A stretch of 64,000 nucleotides of DNA from NCBI GenBank assembly GCA_902826835.1, contig CADEGH010000003.1, forward strand, positions 52,021 through 116,020, written 5' to 3'. Positions 52,531-60,903 of this stretch are shown one piece after another (position 1 is the first letter of the stretch; each line of letters starts with the position of its first letter). The notes beneath the pieces were generated by a model that worked only from the letters and a program-made list of their open reading frames with translations, made no database searches and was not told the DNA's origin. A program made the position numbers and the translations under genes. The stretch is from an uncultured bacterium (GTDB taxonomy: Bacteria; Planctomycetota; GCA-002687715).

Positions 52531-53823
52531 ATGGGAATCCGATTTCTCCACCTGTCCGATCTGCATCTTGGTTCCAGCCACGGCCACCTGGGGAGCGCCG
52601 GGGAAGCCCGAGCACGGGAGGTTAGTGACACCTTCCGTCGCGCGATCACCTGGGCGCTCGATCCCGAACATCGCATCGACGCGGTGATCCTGGCCGGCAA
52701 CGTGTTTGAACGCCATGCTCCCGACCCCGAGGTCTGGGCGTTGGTGCGAGGCCTGCTTGGTCGGCTGGTCGCGGCGAAAAAAAGGGTGTTTGCCCTCCCC
52801 GGCCATCGCGACAGCGTGAGCTACCGGGACTCGATTTTCCGAACCGAACGGTGGCCGGGGGTCGACCTCTTCATGGAGTCCCACCCCACCGCTCCGCTCA
52901 CCACGGAAATCGCGGGGGAAACCGTCCACCTCTACGGAGCGGCCTGGCAGGCGGGAAAATCTGCGGAGTCGTTCCCGGGCTTCACTCGCATCCAAGCCGA
53001 CGGGATCCATGTGGGGCTGCTCGCGGCGGTTCCCGTCGACCACACCGAGAGTGACGTCCGCTCGCATGACCAGACCATCGACCGAGCCGTCATCGCGGAT
53101 TCGGGACTCGACTACTTCGCGGGTGGTGGCGTGCACGAGTTCACGGTCTTCCAGGCCGGGGGGACCACCGCCGCATGGCCGGGAACTCTCGAGGGTCGAC
53201 GCTTCGAAGCCGGAGACTTCGGCAGAAAGTACCTTCTGGTTGCTGACGTCAGCCCCGGCTCCGTCCAACTCGAGCAAGTGCCGTTCAGCGCCAAGGTCGT
53301 CGAGCACGCCGCCCTCGACCTGGCCGCCGAGGACATCCGCGACGAAACCGCGCTCGCGGCCGCCATCATCGCGAGGGCCGGTCTCGACCGCATCACCCGG
53401 GTGAGCCTCCACGGTTCGCTCGAATTCTTGCCCGATCTCGCGGAACTCCAGAGCCAGCTGCAAAAGCACTTCCACTGGCTGGAGATCCAAGACCAGGCGA
53501 CTCTCCGTGGCAGCGCACTCCTCCGCCGCCTTCAGGCCGAAAACACGATTCGCGGCATCTTCGCCCGGCGGATGACCAAAAAACTCGACGAAGCCACCGC
53601 TCGCCTCACGCGGAGTCAGCGGGGCGCCGCCGAGGATCTCATGGTCCTGGAGCGCGCGACGCGCCTCGGGCTCGAGCAGTTTCTGGATGTGGAGGAGGGG
53701 CCTTCCCCTCTCTACTCTCGTGGGCGCGAGGAAACGTCGGAATCGCGGGAAGTTCCCGCTCCGTCGCCCACTCCGCGCCTGCGTGTCGACCCGGCTCGCA
53801 GTCACGAGGAGGGCGCATCGTGA
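52531..53823 (+). CDS. SbcD/YhaO-like phosphoesterase with degenerate metal site
   Basis: 430 residues from ATG 52531. MGIRFLHLSDLHLGSS has the first calcineurin-like motif with Asp10 and His12. The next motif reads AGNVFE (55-60) where active enzymes have GDxxD, the third reads GHRD (91-94) where GNHD is expected, and the late GHxH motif reads GGVH. Overall length, order and the helical C-terminal part are those of the SbcD/Mre11/YhaO family. Loss of several metal ligands suggests no nuclease activity or altered chemistry. Its stop overlaps the YhaN-like gene start by 4 bp, so the two products probably form a complex. Confidence 0.8.
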   Translation: MGIRFLHLSDLHLGSSHGHLGSAGEARAREVSDTFRRAITWALDPEHRIDAVILAGNVFERHAPDPEVWALVRGLLGRLVAAKKRVFALPGHRDSVSYRDSIFRTERWPGVDLFMESHPTAPLTTEIAGETVHLYGAAWQAGKSAESFPGFTRIQADGIHVGLLAAVPVDHTESDVRSHDQTIDRAVIADSGLDYFAGGGVHEFTVFQAGGTTAAWPGTLEGRRFEAGDFGRKYLLVADVSPGSVQLEQVPFSAKVVEHAALDLAAEDIRDETALAAAIIARAGLDRITRVSLHGSLEFLPDLAELQSQLQKHFHWLEIQDQATLRGSALLRRLQAENTIRGIFARRMTKKLDEATARLTRSQRGAAEDLMVLERATRLGLEQFLDVEEGPSPLYSRGREETSESREVPAPSPTPRLRVDPARSHEEGAS

Positions 53824-56003
53824 AACTCTTGAGGCTTCATCTCGACGGCTTCGGCACCTTCCATCGGGGGCTCGAAGTCAAGTTTGCCAAAGACAAGCTC
53901 AACCTGATCATGGGCAGGAACGAGGCGGGCAAGTCCACGCTCCTGTCCGGACTCGTCGGCGTCCTGTTCGGCTTCCGCGATCTGAATCTGGTTCGCAAGT
54001 TCGAGTCGTGGGACGAACACGACGCCTACTGCGGCGAGGTGGAACTCGAATCCGACGATGGTCGCCACCTGCGCTTTGCCAGGGATTTCGCGATCGGTCG
54101 CGCCACCATCACGGAGATTGCCCCCGCCGGGGACCGCGTGATTTTCCAGGGTTCGGCAGACCCCCGCGGGGCTGGGGTGGACGATCGTCAGTACTTCGAG
54201 GAACTCGGAAAAGTGCTCGGATTCGAAGACGAGGCGACCTTCCGAGGCACCGTGTTTGTCGGTCAGCAGAGCCTCGAGACCTCCATCAGTGACCAGGTCC
54301 GGCGCCTGATCTCCGGTCCGGGGGCTTCTGACTACAAAGGAGCGCTCCACGAGTTGCACCGGCGTTACGCCGAACTCACCCAGGAGAACCCCTGGAAACC
54401 CAAGGCCCAGGGCCCCAAGCGAGCCCTCGAGGATGCCAAGTCGCGCCTGACCGAGCGCGAGACGAGGCTTCGCGAAGGGCGGAAAGCACTGGCCAAGTCC
54501 GCCGATCTAGAGGCCGAAATCCGCGATCTCCAGGCGCGACTGAGCGAAGACCGCGCGGAGCAAGCCGCCCTCGAACAGGAGCTCGCGCACCAGAACCAGC
54601 GCCTCGAACTACTCGGCAAGGAGCCTGAAGTCGAGCGTCGCTATCAAGACGCTCTCGCGCGCCGCGACCAGTCCCAGCGCCTGCTCGACAAGGCTCAAGA
54701 TCTCGAGCGCCGTCTGAATCAGGACTACGCTCGTTTTGCCAAGGCGCCCGACGACTTTGCCGATCTCCTCCGGATCCGCAGTGGCGCAGCGGCGGATCGA
54801 ATTCGCGAAGCCGAGGCCTTGGAAAGTGCCAACGAGGAGCTGAACCAACTCCGACCCATTCCCAATCACAAATTGGGTGCAATCGCGGGCCTTGCGGCTG
54901 CCGCCGCCGGGGCCGGAGTCGGCTTCGCGCTTGGACTCAATCCGACCGCGAGCCTCATCCTCGCCCTGGTTTCGGGCGTACTGGGCTGGGCGATCGGGCG
55001 CCTGTGCGCAACGGGCTACAAACAGACCCGAGCAAGCCTCATGCAGCGCATGGCGGCCCTCGAGTCGGCAATTGCCGGCCACGAACGCCGCGAGCAGGAA
55101 GCCACGCAGAAGGCCGGACCGGCCCTGGCCGGAAAGTCGACAGAGCAGGCCCAGACGGAGTGGAAGGAGTTCTCCGCACTCCGCGAGGAGCGGAAGCGCC
55201 TCCTGACCGCGGTCAAGGCTACCGGGGATCGGGCGAGCCTCGCCGCGGAGTTCGATGCGGCCGCGCGCGAGCGCAGCCGGCTCCACGAGGCCATAGCCGC
55301 CCTGGAACTGGACGCACCGCACCTGGCGAAGATCACCGATCGCGCCGCCCTCCAGAAGTCGATTCGCCAGACCGAAGCCAAGACCGCCGAGTTGCAGGAG
55401 CGCGCCCAAGCCGCATCCGAGTCCGAGGGAGTCAAGCGCCTGGAACTGGCCAGCCTCTCCGGCCGGATGGATTTCGATGTCGCCGAGCTCAGCGAGTCGG
55501 TGCGGGAGGAGTCCGAGCGATTGAGCCGATTGGAAATCGAACGACGGGCGCTCCGCGAGTCGATCGACACCCTGGACGCCTGTCTGCGGGATTTCCAGGA
55601 GACCGACGCCTTGCGACTCTCGACCGAGGTGTCCGGCCTCTTCGGCAAGATCACCGGCGACAAATACTCGCGCGTGAGCTTCAGCGGCTCGATGGAACCG
55701 GTCGTAAGCCGCGGTGACAGCCTACCCATCGCGCCCCAGGATCTTTCCCAGGGCGCTCGCGATCAGCTTTATTTCGCGATGCGCGTGGGCATGGCTCGCT
55801 ACCTCTCGAGGCACGCGCGCCTGCCGCTGTTCCTGGACGATCCCTTCGTCAATTTCGACGCGGAGCGCCTGGCCGCGACGCAGGAAGTCCTCGGCAAACT
55901 CGATGGCCACCAAGTGATCCTGGTGACCTGCAACCGCGACTACTCCGGTTGGTCCGAAGCCAAGATCGATTTGGACGCAAGCGCGGCCCGCCACACCGAC
56001 TGA
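53820..56003 (+). CDS. YhaN-like SMC/Rad50-type ATPase with internal membrane hairpin
   Basis: 727 residues. The N-terminus contains the Walker A MGRNEAGKST (31-40) and the C-terminus has the signature QDLSQGARDQLYFAMRVG and Walker B LPLFLDDPFVNFDAERLA. Between them are long Ala/Glu/Arg coiled coils. Two hydrophobic segments lie in the middle, about 352-370 and 376-397 (IAGLAAAAAGAGVGFALGL, LILALVSGVLGWAIGRLC), forming a probable membrane hairpin at the apex of the coiled coil. That arrangement is known from YhaN-type proteins. ATPase residues look intact, unlike the partner. It is followed by a strong terminator. Confidence 0.87.
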   Translation: MKLLRLHLDGFGTFHRGLEVKFAKDKLNLIMGRNEAGKSTLLSGLVGVLFGFRDLNLVRKFESWDEHDAYCGEVELESDDGRHLRFARDFAIGRATITEIAPAGDRVIFQGSADPRGAGVDDRQYFEELGKVLGFEDEATFRGTVFVGQQSLETSISDQVRRLISGPGASDYKGALHELHRRYAELTQENPWKPKAQGPKRALEDAKSRLTERETRLREGRKALAKSADLEAEIRDLQARLSEDRAEQAALEQELAHQNQRLELLGKEPEVERRYQDALARRDQSQRLLDKAQDLERRLNQDYARFAKAPDDFADLLRIRSGAAADRIREAEALESANEELNQLRPIPNHKLGAIAGLAAAAAGAGVGFALGLNPTASLILALVSGVLGWAIGRLCATGYKQTRASLMQRMAALESAIAGHERREQEATQKAGPALAGKSTEQAQTEWKEFSALREERKRLLTAVKATGDRASLAAEFDAAARERSRLHEAIAALELDAPHLAKITDRAALQKSIRQTEAKTAELQERAQAASESEGVKRLELASLSGRMDFDVAELSESVREESERLSRLEIERRALRESIDTLDACLRDFQETDALRLSTEVSGLFGKITGDKYSRVSFSGSMEPVVSRGDSLPIAPQDLSQGARDQLYFAMRVGMARYLSRHARLPLFLDDPFVNFDAERLAATQEVLGKLDGHQVILVTCNRDYSGWSEAKIDLDASAARHTD

Positions 56004-56067
56004 GAGCCTGCGCGGAGAATTGGGCGGTGCCTCGATCGGCTCGCCACTCCGGGGCGAAAAAAAGCAA

Positions 56068-56117
56068 GGGGCCGAGTCGAGGAGGACGTGCGCGGCCCCT
56101 CGGCTCGGCCCCTTTTT
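56068..56117 (+). terminator. Rho-independent terminator after the YhaN-like gene
   Basis: GGGGCCGAG (56068-56076) pairs with CTCGGCCCC (56104-56112), and GAGG (56079-56082) with CCTC inside the stem; TTTTT follows at 56113-56117. It ends the transcript carrying the SbcD-like and YhaN-like genes, 64 bp after the last stop. Confidence 0.8.
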
Positions 56118-56450
56118 GGGTGGTGCGACTCCCCTGCCATGACAAGGGTGGACCCCGTGTCCAACCCCCATTCAGTCGCATCACCTGTTTCGTTCGACTC
56201 CTTGCGAAGTCGTTTGATCAGGCCATGGATGTTTCCGTCGGAAACCATCCACACTCGTATTGGCGATTCACCCCCCCAAAACGGCGCAAAATTTTGGAAA
56301 GAAATTCCGAGCGTTCCGAAAGCGGCCCGCCAACTGGCGGCCGGCCTCGAGGGACGAACTGTCCCAATTTCCGAGGTTGAGCCTCTTGCCGGCACGAGGG
56401 TGGCGCCGTCCGCATGGATGTCCAAGCGATAGGTCGGACCAGCCCTCCGA
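56118..56450. other. Gap with predicted structured elements; candidate ncRNA or recombination site
   Basis: No gene is convincing here. GGTGGTGCGACT (56119-56130) pairs with AGTCGCATCACC (56174-56185), one G-U pair on the plus strand, enclosing two small hairpins (CCCT...AGGG and GGAC...GTCC), a cloverleaf-like layout. Next are CGACT...AGTCG (about 56194-56211) and a strong GGATG-TTTCC-gtc-GGAAA-CCATCC hairpin near 56226-56249. On the minus strand a frame stays open through the whole block, with peptide MVSDGNIHGLIKRLRKES, but third-base composition is not that of the neighbours. The rest to 56450 shows nothing recognisable. Confidence 0.4.
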
Positions 56451-57389
56451 TTAGGCCTGGAGTTCAGGGAACTGGCTGGCCAGCGGCGACGACTGAAAGA
56501 CCTGAAGCATCGGCGCGTTGGGCCCGGATCTGAGGTCTTCCACGAAGCGCCGCCTCGCTCCCGGTTTCCCAAGGATTCTCTCGAGGAGATCCCGGGCCCG
56601 CTCCGGGTCGCGCTCGCTCCCTCTCAGCAGCCGAAAGTAGAGTTCCGCCACCTGTCCGAAATAGGGGTCCTGACCGTCTTCCTCAGCGAGGATCGCACTT
56701 TTTCCGGCCGCCCGCACCGCCCGATCGAGATCCCCCCGGTGCTTGTGGACATAGGCGAGATTGCAATGCGCAAACGAACGAACCTCCCGCGCTCCGTCCT
56801 CGGCAGTGAGCACGCGAAGGAAGGCCTGCTCGGCGTTCGACCAGTCTTCCTTCTGGTAGTGGAGAACTCCGATCCAATTCCAGGCTTTGAACAAATACCG
56901 GCTCTGGAGGGTGGTCAGGCGGCGGAAGAGTGACAGCGCGAGGTCGATCTTCATCCCGGGGGCCCGTTCCGCGGACGAGAGTTGATCCCGCAATTCCGAG
57001 AGATCAAGGTCCCCGACGCGCGATGATCCCGTGTAATCCTCGGCGTCCTCGATCATCTCGACGCCAGCCTGGAGATTCTCCGCTTCGCTGCCCGCCCCTT
57101 CCTCCGTGATCCGCACATTCTCGGCACTGTCTCGAGCATTCGCCGGCGGGCGGTCGCGAATGATCGCTTTGGCCAGGTTGTAGATTGACAGGGCGAGTTC
57201 GTCCAAGGTCTCGCGCAAGAAGCTGGATTCGGGCAGCTCGACGGTGCGAAAAAAGCTCTGAAGCCGGGAGTAGCAAGAAGCGCACGCCGCAACGTGGTCG
57301 CTGACCGCTTCCAAATCCGGGGGAGGCTTCGAGCGGCGATCCGTGAAAGAATCGAGGTACTGGCGGACCTCGTCACAACCGAAGGCCAT
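56451..57389 (-). CDS. Zinc-finger (HC2-like) protein with TPR-like C-terminal region
   Basis: 312 residues from ATG 57389 (MAFGCDEVRQYLDSF). A zinc-finger of anti-sigma type is formed by Cys5 and HVAACASCYSRL (His-x3-Cys-x2-Cys). No membrane span follows, unlike the anti-sigma factor at 19.4 kb. Instead residues from about 150 are TPR-like helices (AWNWIGVLHYQKEDWSNAEQ, SFAHCNLAYVHKHRGDLDRA). It lies 100 bp downstream of the sigma-like gene and is the obvious candidate for its soluble anti-sigma partner. The function is inferred from the finger and the context. Confidence 0.72.
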   Translation of the reverse strand: MAFGCDEVRQYLDSFTDRRSKPPPDLEAVSDHVAACASCYSRLQSFFRTVELPESSFLRETLDELALSIYNLAKAIIRDRPPANARDSAENVRITEEGAGSEAENLQAGVEMIEDAEDYTGSSRVGDLDLSELRDQLSSAERAPGMKIDLALSLFRRLTTLQSRYLFKAWNWIGVLHYQKEDWSNAEQAFLRVLTAEDGAREVRSFAHCNLAYVHKHRGDLDRAVRAAGKSAILAEEDGQDPYFGQVAELYFRLLRGSERDPERARDLLERILGKPGARRRFVEDLRSGPNAPMLQVFQSSPLASQFPELQA

Positions 57390-57488
57390 ACTTTCAGGAT
57401 ACCGCACTTCGTTGCGGGGCGGAAAGCCGCCGCTCACCTTGGCCGAACGCTCGATCGACAGGCCGCTTCCAGGAGACGACGGTTCGGC

Positions 57489-58568
57489 TCAGGCGGAAAT
57501 CCGCTCGTGGTTGAGGACGAAGCGGAGCGCGACCTCCCACTTCTCCACGAGCACGTGCAATCCCCGCCCAGTCTGACTCTTGAGACGCAGATCCTTCTCC
57601 TGAACGACCTCCCGGATCGAGGAAAGCACCCGCTTCACGAATCGACTCGACACTTGGTCGGTTCCAAACACCGCTTCCGAGCTCTCCTTCAGCAGCACGT
57701 GCAGTGCGCGGAGGTACTCCCGCTTCGCGGTTTTTTCATTGATGTGCAGCGAACTCGCAATCTCGGTCCACCCGAGCTCGCCCTGTTCGGGAATCGCCCC
57801 GATTTCCGCGACCAATCCCTCGATGTCCTCGGCATTGGCCGCCGCTTGATCCAAGAACCGCCGGTTCTTGGCGAGGTAGATCCAGCGCTGCTCCGCGGTC
57901 AGGGCACGCCGGAAGATGCGGAGCAGGAGTGCGATCCGATCGTGGAGAGGCGCCGAATCGCTCCGGCTCGGGGCGGCCATTTCGGCCGCGGGGTCGTCAG
58001 TCGACGCCACCACCGAGATATCGAGGGCGTCCTCGCTGCCTCGACAGTAACCCCAGTACGCCCGCCGGAGCCCATTCAAGTACGCGTAGGTCAAACAGAA
58101 GACACGACCTTGCTGGATGCGCTCCTGACCATCGCGAACGAGGTCGAGTAGACCAGGGCGCGACAGGAAAGACTCAAGGTGATCGGCATGGATCCCCGAG
58201 TAAATCGCCGCCTGGGCCGGCCACCGGCGCTCAATTTGATCGAGCCCGAAGAAATATAGGCCAACTTGGAGGAATTCGATCACCTCGCCATGGAGAAAAT
58301 CGGACCGAACCATGGCCTCACCGACCGAGTTCAGCGCAAACGAACGGTGCGCGATCTTGGGTCCGAGTTTCGAGTGCAACTCACACAGACTCGCGAGAAA
58401 CTGCTCCGCTTTGCTCGCGACCCGCGGAGGAAACTCGGAGGCGGCGCACTTGTCACGCAGGCCGGTGAGCAGTTGCAGCAGGCGATCGGCCGTGGCCAGG
58501 GCGCCGGAGTCCGGCAGTAGCCCGGCGCGGGCCGATTTCAGGTCTGAGACCAAGCTTTCCAGGGACAT
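57489..58568 (-). CDS. Sigma-70-like factor with extended N-terminal region
   Basis: 359 residues from ATG 58568 (MSLESLVSDLKSARAG), with GAGG 8 nt upstream. The first 190 residues are helical and unlike standard ECF factors. A region-2-like part is visible near 190-215 (VFCLTYAYLNGLRRAYWGYC). Region 4 lies near 235-290: ALTAEQRWIYLAKNRRFLDQ and the helix-turn-helix WTEIASSLHINEKTAKREYL. An extra 70 residues follow. It sits between a secreted-protein gene and a zinc-finger gene, matching the logic of ECF loci. I consider a sigma-like function likely but the region-2 match is weak. Confidence 0.62.
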   Translation of the reverse strand: MSLESLVSDLKSARAGLLPDSGALATADRLLQLLTGLRDKCAASEFPPRVASKAEQFLASLCELHSKLGPKIAHRSFALNSVGEAMVRSDFLHGEVIEFLQVGLYFFGLDQIERRWPAQAAIYSGIHADHLESFLSRPGLLDLVRDGQERIQQGRVFCLTYAYLNGLRRAYWGYCRGSEDALDISVVASTDDPAAEMAAPSRSDSAPLHDRIALLLRIFRRALTAEQRWIYLAKNRRFLDQAAANAEDIEGLVAEIGAIPEQGELGWTEIASSLHINEKTAKREYLRALHVLLKESSEAVFGTDQVSSRFVKRVLSSIREVVQEKDLRLKSQTGRGLHVLVEKWEVALRFVLNHERISA

Positions 58569-58588
58569 GGTGGGTGCCTCTTTCCAGC

Positions 58589-59200
58589 TCAGTTGACCGG
58601 GAGCACTCCCTCGATCCCGGTGGGAGCGAGGCTGAATGCCAGATGATGAGGGGAGCCCTCCAAGAGCAACCCCGGGGCCGGGAGTACCGCCCACGAAACC
58701 GGATGAAGGGGAGCCGTCGTCCCCGGCCGGGGCAACATTGAGAGGCCTCCGACGGGGGGATTCTCAAGGCCGGGAGTGCTCGCGGCCACGCAACCCGTGT
58801 CGAGGCGCCACTCGATCGAAACGAGGTCCTCTTGGGGAACAGGTCGATCTTGGGTGATCCAAAACTCGTAAGTCTTGGGGGCCTCCGAGGCCAGGCCCTG
58901 CAGGGGCAAAATCTGGTACCAGACGCCCGAGGCATCGAACTGAATCGGAAAGCTGAGCGTCCCGGTGGAGCCTTGACTCTCGATGGGCTCAAGCTCGACC
59001 TGCCGAATTTGGAAGCGTGCTTCCGTGCCTGGCTCACCGGTGGCGTGAATGAACAGGCCCTCGGCCAGGTAATTCACCCAGGCAACGAGCTGCGGCGCGG
59101 GGCTCTTCTCCGCAGGGTCGCCGCCTCGCTGGGCGAGGCTCAGAACCCAAGGTGACAAACAGAGCAAAAGAACGGAGCTCCATCCGCGCACTGCATTCAT
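58589..59200 (-). CDS. Secreted protein of unknown function upstream of a sigma gene
   Basis: 203 residues with signal peptide (WSSVLLLCLSPWVLSLAQ). The mature part is beta-rich with many Pro and aromatic residues (QFDASGVWYQILPLQGLASE, TYEFWITQDRPVPQEDLVSI) and a single Cys. No domain is recognised. It stops 20 bp before the sigma-like gene starts, so the three minus-strand genes are probably one transcript, and the secreted product may be a signal or target of that sigma system. Confidence 0.65.
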   Translation of the reverse strand: MNAVRGWSSVLLLCLSPWVLSLAQRGGDPAEKSPAPQLVAWVNYLAEGLFIHATGEPGTEARFQIRQVELEPIESQGSTGTLSFPIQFDASGVWYQILPLQGLASEAPKTYEFWITQDRPVPQEDLVSIEWRLDTGCVAASTPGLENPPVGGLSMLPRPGTTAPLHPVSWAVLPAPGLLLEGSPHHLAFSLAPTGIEGVLPVN

Positions 59201-59323
59201 GGTTGGCCTCGATGGCGCCCCTTTGATCGACTCCAGGGATGGAACCGACCCTGAGGGATGTCCGCAGTGTACAGCCCGAGCGAGCCAGCGGGGAAACTTA
59301 ATTTCCCAGGGTCACCGTCGCGG

Positions 59324-60079
59324 CTACGCCCGGGTCCCCGTCGAGGCGACCAGGACCACGAGGAATGCGGCGGCTCCCGGTCCGAGGATCAGGCCGAGGG
59401 CAGCCGGACTCAGGCCAAAGCGAGTCGTCCCGAGGTACGCCCCGAGGCCGAAGAGCAGCATCCCCAGGATGGCGAGACCGGCTCTCCCCCCGGGCCGTTG
59501 GAGGGAAAACCCGAGAACTCCGCTCCGACGCTGGGCTTCCAATCGCTGGATGCCTTGGCCTAGCTCCCGAAGGCGAGAGTCCTCCTTTTCGAGACCCCGG
59601 TGCAGCGCCAGCACCTCCGTGTCCACCGCCTCTTGGTGGTCGACCGTGAGCTCGAGGTCGGCCTCGAGTTCGGCGGTCCGCTCGACGAAGTCCTCCTCCA
59701 CCGACTCAGCCTGCCGGTTGTAGGTCCGCTGAATTTCTTCCCAGACCTGCTCCAGTTCCAAGACTCGGTCGGAGAGCTTGGTCACTTCTGCCGTCGCGGC
59801 CTGCTTGGGCTTTGCCCCGAGGACCTTCAGCTTGCGCTCGAGGGGGGCGATCTCCTTACCCAGCATCTCCACATCCGCCTTGGCTCGGTGGAGCAGCCTC
59901 AAATGGGCCCGAAACAGGTCTTTTTCCACCTCGTTGGAGCTGCGAATCGCCGAAGATCCCTCCGGCTGGGTATCGGCGTTGGCTCCGCACTCCTCGCAAA
60001 CATCGGCGTGCCAGGAAATGACGCTGTTGCACCCGTCGCAAAATCGGACACGTTCCTCACCCTGCGCCAATTTCACCAT
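59324..60079 (-). CDS. Zinc-ribbon, coiled-coil membrane protein
   Basis: 251 residues from ATG 60079. Two CxxC pairs near the N-terminus (FCDGCNSVI and CEECGANAD) form a zinc ribbon. Residues 45-185 are charged, heptad-like coiled coil (LERKLKVLGAKPKQ, KLSDRVLELEQVWEEIQRTY). Two hydrophobic segments follow (AGLAILGMLLFGLGAYLG, LGLILGPGAAAFLVVLVAST) and end the protein, so the ribbon and coiled coil are presumably cytoplasmic. The start overlaps the moaE stop by 7 bp, and it may be co-transcribed with moaD-moaE. The function is unknown. Confidence 0.7.
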   Translation of the reverse strand: MVKLAQGEERVRFCDGCNSVISWHADVCEECGANADTQPEGSSAIRSSNEVEKDLFRAHLRLLHRAKADVEMLGKEIAPLERKLKVLGAKPKQAATAEVTKLSDRVLELEQVWEEIQRTYNRQAESVEEDFVERTAELEADLELTVDHQEAVDTEVLALHRGLEKEDSRLRELGQGIQRLEAQRRSGVLGFSLQRPGGRAGLAILGMLLFGLGAYLGTTRFGLSPAALGLILGPGAAAFLVVLVASTGTRA

Positions 60080-60540
60080 CGCTTTGGCACCCCTTGGCTC
60101 GGTTCCTCGCCCAATGAAGCGCCGGGAAGAACTCCCTCCACCCAAAACGCTCCGTCCGGACCGTACTCCCGCTTCCAGATCGGCACCCGTCGCTTGATTT
60201 CGTCGACGATTTCGAGTGCACAAGCGAAGGCAGCCGCTCGATGTCTAGATCCCACCCCCAAGAGCAGGCTCGCCTCTCCCACGCGGACGATTCCGACCCG
60301 GTGAAACAAGGCAATCCGGTCGACCGGATGGCGCGCCAGCGAATCTTCGGCCACCCGCCGGAGCTCGGCCTCGGCCATTGCCGGGTACGACTGGTAGTCG
60401 ATGTGCGAGACGGAACGGCCGCCGTGATGATTGCGAACCACACCGTGGAAGAGCAGCACCGCCCCGAGCGAGTCCTCCGAGACCAGTTTCCTGACCGTAG
60501 CTTCGTCCAGAGGATCGGTCTGTAGCGAGACGGTAATCAT
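60073..60540 (-). CDS. moaE: Molybdopterin synthase catalytic subunit MoaE
   Basis: 155 residues. GAVLLFHGVVRNHHGGRSVS, VDRIALFHRVGIVRVGEASL and the catalytic-site KRRVPIWKREYGPDGAFWVE match MoaE, which with MoaD inserts dithiolene sulfur into precursor Z to make molybdopterin. The ATG at 60540 overlaps the moaD stop (ATGA), the usual moaD-moaE coupling. No moaA, moaC or molybdoenzyme gene is in the window. Confidence 0.93.
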   Translation of the reverse strand: MITVSLQTDPLDEATVRKLVSEDSLGAVLLFHGVVRNHHGGRSVSHIDYQSYPAMAEAELRRVAEDSLARHPVDRIALFHRVGIVRVGEASLLLGVGSRHRAAAFACALEIVDEIKRRVPIWKREYGPDGAFWVEGVLPGASLGEEPSQGVPKRW

Positions 60541-60785
60541 CAGCCGCCACTCACTGGAGGAATGAACGCGAGGCGGTCCCCTTCGCAAAGACCGTGTCCA
60601 ACCTGGACGTAGCGCTCGTTGACCGCGCACACAAAAGACCGTCCGGGCGTGCCTACGGCGGGGTAGCGCTCTCTCAAGAGCGCCGCGGCGCCCTCGACCG
60701 AAGCGCCAGAGGGAAGTTCCAAGGACAGCTCGGCTTGTCCACAGGAGTCCGCAAGCGGTCCAAAGAGCAGGACGTGAATGCGCAT
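60540..60785 (-). CDS. moaD: Molybdopterin synthase sulfur carrier MoaD
   Basis: 81 residues, ubiquitin-like fold. The sequence starts MRIHVLLFGPLADSCGQAEL and ends LAFIPPVSGG, with the C-terminal Gly-Gly that becomes thiocarboxylated. Translationally coupled to moaE. Confidence 0.93.
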   Translation of the reverse strand: MRIHVLLFGPLADSCGQAELSLELPSGASVEGAAALLRERYPAVGTPGRSFVCAVNERYVQVGHGLCEGDRLAFIPPVSGG

Positions 60786-60903
60786 ACACGAGACTCGAAG
60801 CGAGCGTAGGGCCCGACCAAGCGCATGTTAGCGATGCGCCTCGCACCTTACGAGCCTCGTGGCGTCGGTAGAGAAATCGAGCAGACCCAGAGGTCCGCGG
60901 CGA

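Noticed and set aside
56119..56185. Possible tRNA gene
   Set aside because: It folds like a cloverleaf but has no TTCGA T-loop, no standard acceptor/D-arm pattern and no anticodon stem of normal length.
55940..56572. Minus-strand frame of 210 codons across the gap after the YhaN-like gene
   Set aside because: It covers the terminator and the hairpins, lacks a ribosome site and shows mixed third-base composition. Kept as a caveat for the structured-element finding.
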